From an uncultured Collinsella sp. (GTDB taxonomy: Bacteria > Actinomycetota > Coriobacteriia > Coriobacteriales > Coriobacteriaceae): 8,450 bases of DNA. A program made the position numbers and the translations under genes. The stretch lies in NCBI GenBank assembly GCA_900765115.1, contig CAAFQK010000108.1, positions 1 through 8,450 of the forward strand, in the 5' to 3' direction. The notes beneath the pieces are model-generated. The model made no database searches. It saw only the letters and a list, made by a program, of their open reading frames with translations, and was not told where the DNA came from. Below, one piece after another: positions 4,759 to 8,450 of the stretch (its first letter is position 1; every line of letters starts with the position of its first letter).

Positions 4759-6450
4759 CTATTCGCCGGTGGGCGGTTGCTGTGCGGACGAGTTTTGGGT
4801 CGAGCCCTCACCGCCATCTTGACGCGGCTTGCGGGAACGACGACGGCGACGGCGCTTCTGGCCCTGGTCGGCCGAACCCTCGCCACCACGATCTTCGCGC
4901 GACTCGCGTTCGTCGCGAGCAGCGCCGCGCGCGGCCTTGGCAGCCGCCCCTCCGCCATCTCCAGGGCGACGGCGCGTGACCTTGACCTCGCCATCCGAGA
5001 CCTGATCGGCCACGGAGGGCACCGAGGGCTTTTGCTGCGTGCCCGAGGAATGGCGACGACGCGGACGCGGGGCGCGCTCGTCATCGTTGCGCTGCTTGCC
5101 ACCCTTGTCGGCAGGCGTATCGGAACCCGAACCACCCTTGGGGGCGGCACCGGCTTCGCGAGCGGCTGCGGCGCGGAAGGCGTCCTCGCGCTCCTCGCTC
5201 GACAAATGACGGCGGCGACGGCGCGTGGGATTCATGCCACCGCCGCGGTTTTGCTGCTGAGCCTCGCGCTCGCGGGAGGAGTTCTTGCCTGCGGGAGCGG
5301 CCTCGCCGGCATCGCCCGAACCCGAGCGCTTGCGGCGGCGACGTCCACCGGCAGCCTCCTCAACCTCGGGTGCCTCGGCCTTGCCGCGACCCTTACCACG
5401 GCCGCGACCCTCGCCCTGGCTCTGACCCGCACGGGTATCGGCGTCCGCATCGCGACGGCGGCGCTTGGGCATCGTCGTCCCCGCCAGACGGTCGGCGCTC
5501 GACAGGCCATCGCCCACGTCGACGCCGTTCTCGCGGTCGAGCTCCATAAGCGCCAGGCGCATCTCGGGCGACTCGATACGCTCGAGCACATCGCGCGTCA
5601 CGCAGTCGGGGCGGCAGTTGCAGCCCTGCTCGGCGGCCTTCTTTTTGCAGCCCTCGGAGCAGGTCATGTCGGCCAGGTTGACCTTAAAGACTTTGCCGTT
5701 CTCCAGGCGCAACACCAGCTGCTCACGCGGCGTGTCATATTCCTGGATGCGCGCCTTGCCAAGCGGCGTATCGATAAGCGTCTTCTTTTTGGGCGCGCGG
5801 CTCTTAAAGTCCTTGTACGCCTCGAACTCGTAGCGCAGGCAGCACATCAGGCGGCCGCAGACGCCGCTAATTTTGGACGAGTTGAGCGGCAGGTCCTGCT
5901 CTTTTGCCATGCGAATCGAAACCGGCTCAAACTGTCCGCCAAAGCGCGTGCAGCAGAGCTCCTGGCCGCACTGGGCATAGCCGCCCACCAGACGGGTCTC
6001 GTCACGCACGCCGATCTGGCGCATGTCGACGCGAATGTGCAGCGTCGAGGACAGGTCCTTGACAAGCTGACGGAAATCGACGCGCTCCTCGGCAGCAAAG
6101 TAGAATACAGCCTTCTCGCCGCCAAACAGATACTCGACGCCGACCGGCTTCATCTCGAGATCGAGTTCCTTGACCAGACGGCGGAAGTCGACCATGGCCT
6201 CGTCACCCTGGATAGCCAGGTCATCGGCAAGCTGCAGGTCGATGTCGCTCGCTACGCGCAACACGGGCTTGAGCGGCTGACCGATTTCGTCGAGCGGCAC
6301 CTCGAAGGGATCGGCCGTGACCAGGCCGATCTCGGTTCCGCGCTCGGTGGAGCAAATGGCATAATCGGCCTCGAGGATATCCAGATCCTGCGGGTCGAAC
6401 CACAGGTCGCGCGAGGCGTAGGTAAACTTAACGGGTACGACTAACGGCAT
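4759..6450 (-). CDS. ricT: RicT/YaaT-like PSP1-domain protein with long basic tail
   Basis: In Bacillus subtilis RicT (YaaT) joins RicA and RicF in an Fe-S-containing complex that steers RNase Y in mRNA processing, and it affects sporulation and competence. Residues 1-290 carry the PSP1 core, with GGYAQCGQELCCTRFGGQFE (156-173 region), SIRMAKEQDLPLN and ISGVCGRLMCCLRYE (about 194-208); the conserved cysteines are 161, 166, 167, 198, 203 and 204. An additional cluster, Cys264, 268, 277, 279 and 283, follows. Residues from about 327 to 563 are low-complexity, rich in Arg, Gly, Ala, Ser and Glu, with repeated Arg runs (329-333, 370-375, 410-414, 464-466, 533-538). B. subtilis RicT is about 275 residues, so this is roughly double. 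ATG 6450 overlaps the holB stop by ten bases, with GGAAGG seven to eight bases upstream. The core assignment is secure; the tail's role is unknown. Confidence 0.93.
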   Translation of the reverse strand: MPLVVPVKFTYASRDLWFDPQDLDILEADYAICSTERGTEIGLVTADPFEVPLDEIGQPLKPVLRVASDIDLQLADDLAIQGDEAMVDFRRLVKELDLEMKPVGVEYLFGGEKAVFYFAAEERVDFRQLVKDLSSTLHIRVDMRQIGVRDETRLVGGYAQCGQELCCTRFGGQFEPVSIRMAKEQDLPLNSSKISGVCGRLMCCLRYEFEAYKDFKSRAPKKKTLIDTPLGKARIQEYDTPREQLVLRLENGKVFKVNLADMTCSEGCKKKAAEQGCNCRPDCVTRDVLERIESPEMRLALMELDRENGVDVGDGLSSADRLAGTTMPKRRRRDADADTRAGQSQGEGRGRGKGRGKAEAPEVEEAAGGRRRRKRSGSGDAGEAAPAGKNSSREREAQQQNRGGGMNPTRRRRRHLSSEEREDAFRAAAAREAGAAPKGGSGSDTPADKGGKQRNDDERAPRPRRRHSSGTQQKPSVPSVADQVSDGEVKVTRRRPGDGGGAAAKAARGAARDERESREDRGGEGSADQGQKRRRRRRSRKPRQDGGEGSTQNSSAQQPPTGE

Positions 6451-7568
6451 TTCAGTGCCTTCCTGATATCGAACAGCATGACCTCGATGGCCAGCTGGGG
6501 AGTAACGTTTCTAGCGATGTTGCGCTCGGCGGTCGCGACTGCCTCGAGCGCCTGGGTGGCACCCGCAACATTCGTCGCCGCGGCAAGCCGCCCGATCGTG
6601 TCGCGCACGTCCTCGTTCACAACGTCTGCCGCCTCATCCTGAAGCGTCAGCAGCACGTCGCGCATGAGCGTCCGCGCGCTCGCCAGCGCTTCCATGATAC
6701 CCGAACGCTCGCGCGCGTTGAGTTCGCGCTTGTTGCGGTCCTCAAGCTGCTTCAATGCTCCACGCGACAGGTAGTCGGCATTTTGCTCGAGCACCTTTTC
6801 CTGCGTGGACTTGACCTCGGCGAGCGGCGCCTTGACGGCGACGATGAGCGACTTGGCGCGACTGAGCACATCGGCCTCGTCGGCGGCGATGAGCGAGTCG
6901 ATGGCACGGACCATCTGGCGACGGGCGTCCTGGCGCTCGGCGCTCTTGAGGAACTCGATACCACGCGTAGGGCTTCCCGCCACGGCGACGGCCATGCGAC
7001 AACGCGCGATATCCTGGCCCGTCGCGCGGCTCACGGCCTGCGCGGCCACAGTGGGCGACACCAGCCGAAACGGCACGCACTGGCAGCGGCTCACAATGGT
7101 GGGCAGCATCACGTCGGCCGAGGTGCCCAACAGGATGAACATGACGCCCTCGGGCGGTTCCTCGAGCGTTTTGAGCAGCGCGTTGGCGGTGTTGGCGCGC
7201 AGCTGCTCGGCACGGTCGATGATGTAGACCTTTGCCTTGGCGCGGATGGGCGCCAGGGGCACGTCGTCGAGCAGCTCGCGGGTCTGCGCGATGAGGTAGC
7301 CCGTAGCACTTTCGGGCGTGTAATAGTGCACGTCGGGATGCGTATGGCGGGCGACGCGCACGCAGCTGTCGCACGAGCCACAGCCGTCCCGCTCGCACAG
7401 GAATGCCTGGGCAAGCGCCCATGCGGCGTCAAGCTTACCGGCGCCGGGCGCGCCCAAGAACAGGTAGGCGTGCGATGCGCGGCCGCTTGCGATGGCGTTG
7501 GTCAAAAAGTCGCGCACGCGCTGTTGGGTGTCGAGCTTGGCCAGCAGGCTTGTCTGCGCGGGGGCCAT
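6441..7568 (-). CDS. holB: DNA polymerase III delta-prime subunit
   Basis: A clamp-loader subunit that, with delta and tau/gamma, opens the beta clamp onto primed DNA during replication. The 375-residue product is an AAA+ protein. It has a P-loop-like GAPGAGKL (39-46), a four-cysteine zinc module (Cys58, 63, 66, 69) followed by the typical HTHPD (75-79), a Walker-B-region strand KVYIIDRAEQL (113-123), LLKTLEEPPEGVMFIL (131-146), and the SRC motif SRCQ (160-163) carrying the arginine finger. Residues past about 210 form the helical lid and collar domain and are less conserved. The frame is open to 7607, but ATG 7568 is preferred. It lies one base past the tmk stop (TAACATG), with GGAGG nine bases upstream and inside tmk, implying coupled translation. 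The gene overlaps ricT by ten bases at its 3' end. Confidence 0.94.
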   Translation of the reverse strand: MAPAQTSLLAKLDTQQRVRDFLTNAIASGRASHAYLFLGAPGAGKLDAAWALAQAFLCERDGCGSCDSCVRVARHTHPDVHYYTPESATGYLIAQTRELLDDVPLAPIRAKAKVYIIDRAEQLRANTANALLKTLEEPPEGVMFILLGTSADVMLPTIVSRCQCVPFRLVSPTVAAQAVSRATGQDIARCRMAVAVAGSPTRGIEFLKSAERQDARRQMVRAIDSLIAADEADVLSRAKSLIVAVKAPLAEVKSTQEKVLEQNADYLSRGALKQLEDRNKRELNARERSGIMEALASARTLMRDVLLTLQDEAADVVNEDVRDTIGRLAAATNVAGATQALEAVATAERNIARNVTPQLAIEVMLFDIRKALKCR

Positions 7569-7569
7569 G

Positions 7570-8253
7570 TTACTCAGCCTCCTGGGCGAGCGCAGCGGCG
7601 ACGGCATCCTGGGGGATATCGAAACCGTGCGCGCGAACCAGCTCGACCGTTTGCGTGAAGACGTCTGCGATCGACGCGGTGGCGTCGATGAGCTTTACGC
7701 GGTCTGGCTCCTCGGCAGCAATGGCACAAAATCCCTGATAGACGCGCTCCTGGAACGCCATGCCCTTGGCCTCCATGCGGTCTGCCGCACCACGGGCGGC
7801 CATGCGCAGCGCCGCCTGCTCGGGCGTGATGTGATAGACGAGCGTGAGCGCCGGATGCGTACCGGCGACAGCCAGGTTGTTGGCATCGCGCACCATCTGA
7901 CGGTCGAGGCCATCGGCAAACGCCTGATAGCAGGTCGTGGAATCGTAGAAACGGTCGCACAGGACCACCTTGCCGGCAGCGAGGGCAGGCGCGATGACTT
8001 CGTGCACCAGCTGGGCACGCGCGGCCTCGTAGAGCAGCAGCTCGCAGGTGTCGCCCATCGCCGTATTGGCGGGGTCGAGCAGCAGGGCGCGGATCTTTTC
8101 GCTGATGGCGGCGCCGCCCGGCTCGCGCAGAGTTACGACCTGATAGCCAGCGAGGTCGAGCGCGCGGGCCAGCAGGCGCGCCTGCGTGGACTTGCCGGCG
8201 CCGTCGACGCCCTCGAGCGTGATAAAGCTATGTTGAGCGGGCTCAAAAGCCAT
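7570..8253 (-). CDS. tmk: Thymidylate kinase
   Basis: Catalyses dTMP + ATP to dTDP + ADP, the essential step in dTTP supply for replication, in the cytoplasm. The 227-residue protein has all the family motifs: LEGVDGAGKSTQ with P-loop Lys21 (13-24), REPGG in the nucleotide-monophosphate site (43-47), DRFYDST (100-106), and a LID segment with RGAADRMEAKGMAFQERVY (154-172). The length is close to the family norm of 205-215, with a short Ala/Glu-rich C-terminal addition. ATG 8253 has AAGGGG eight bases upstream and begins just before the P-loop strand. It is the first gene of the run with holB and ricT that is visible here, and pairing nucleotide supply with a clamp-loader gene is common in bacteria. 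Nothing about it is odd. Confidence 0.97.
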   Translation of the reverse strand: MAFEPAQHSFITLEGVDGAGKSTQARLLARALDLAGYQVVTLREPGGAAISEKIRALLLDPANTAMGDTCELLLYEAARAQLVHEVIAPALAAGKVVLCDRFYDSTTCYQAFADGLDRQMVRDANNLAVAGTHPALTLVYHITPEQAALRMAARGAADRMEAKGMAFQERVYQGFCAIAAEEPDRVKLIDATASIADVFTQTVELVRAHGFDIPQDAVAAALAQEAE

Positions 8254-8289
8254 GGGCGCAGCCCCTTCCTACAAGGCGCGAAAATGCAA

Positions 8290-8298
8290 GTTATAGCA
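8290..8298 (-). promoter_or_regulatory. Candidate extended -10 promoter for tmk
   Basis: On the minus strand TGCTATAAC (8298-8290) matches an extended -10 box (TGn plus five of six bases of TATAAT). Transcription would start near 8283, giving a leader of about 30 bases. The -35 position (CTGGGG, 8318-8313) is poor, as extended -10 promoters tolerate. The tmk run could also be read from an upstream gene beyond the window. Confidence 0.35.
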
Positions 8299-8387
8299 AC
8301 CAAGCCATGATACCCCAGTGCTCGGCGCGTCCCCAATGGCTAAAGGCGCCTTTCCAAAGTTGCGGGGGAAAAAAGGAAGGATTGAAA

Positions 8388-8435
8388 CCCCGTGAGACAC
8401 CAAAAACACCCATTTTTCTCACCCCTTTATTGGGG
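8388..8435. repeat. Small nested inverted repeats near the right edge
   Basis: GTGAGA (8392-8397) and TCTCAC (8417-8422) are inverted copies around a segment with two CACC-type repeats (ACACCAAAAACACCC). Next to them CCCC (8422-8425) and GGGG (8432-8435) enclose TTTATT and are followed by AATTTTT on the plus strand. Together they could be a weak terminator for a gene right of the window, or part of an intergenic repeat. The window ends 15 bases further on, so the unit may be incomplete. The remainder of 8254-8387 holds the tmk ribosome binding site and the promoter candidate and nothing else I can identify. Confidence 0.35.
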
Positions 8436-8450
8436 AATTTTTAATATTGG

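Noticed and set aside
4750..6444. 564-codon open frame on the plus strand opposite ricT
   Set aside because: It mirrors ricT almost end to end and encodes Ala/Leu/Arg-rich low-complexity sequence without a recognisable motif. High G/C at third positions removes stop codons on the opposite strand, while ricT itself has clear family motifs.
8379..8388. GGATTGAAAC, which resembles the 3' end of many CRISPR repeats
   Set aside because: There is only one copy and no spacer-repeat periodicity in the visible sequence, and no cas gene is present.

Overview
The window looks like a piece of a GC-rich actinobacterial chromosome, most likely Coriobacteriia and probably Collinsella. This is inferred from the gene content, the style of the proteins and the strong G/C bias at third codon positions; no rRNA or other marker is present to confirm it. 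Every gene I can support is on the minus strand, so transcription runs from right to left.

The right half (about 8253 down to 4759) is a compact housekeeping run: tmk (thymidylate kinase), holB (DNA polymerase III delta-prime clamp-loader subunit) and ricT (PSP1-domain protein). The genes abut or overlap by a few bases, which suggests one translationally coupled operon. A related tmk/holB/yaaT order is known in Bacillus. RicT here is about twice the usual length, with an added cysteine cluster and a long Arg-rich disordered tail.

After a 102-base gap comes comF (double zinc-ribbon phosphoribosyltransferase). A perfect 12-bp hairpin in its leader buries its Shine-Dalgarno sequence. Immediately downstream, with its ribosome binding site overlapping the comF stop codon, is an unrecognised 369-residue protein. 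Its C-terminus resembles a Vsr/PD-(D/E)XK endonuclease fold.

The stretch 1997-2728 is non-housekeeping DNA. It holds a 227-bp element bounded by 52-base inverted arms (45 of 52 positions matching), each carrying a 21-bp dyad, with two GC-rich hairpins next to it. Further left are a good sigma-70 promoter and an unusually long leader, or upstream open frame, in front of a family-3 solute-binding lipoprotein gene. That gene stands alone without permease or ATPase genes and ends at a clear terminator (886-919).

The left end encodes long-form ribosome hibernation factor (hpf) as a separate unit, with a probable terminator at 5-30.
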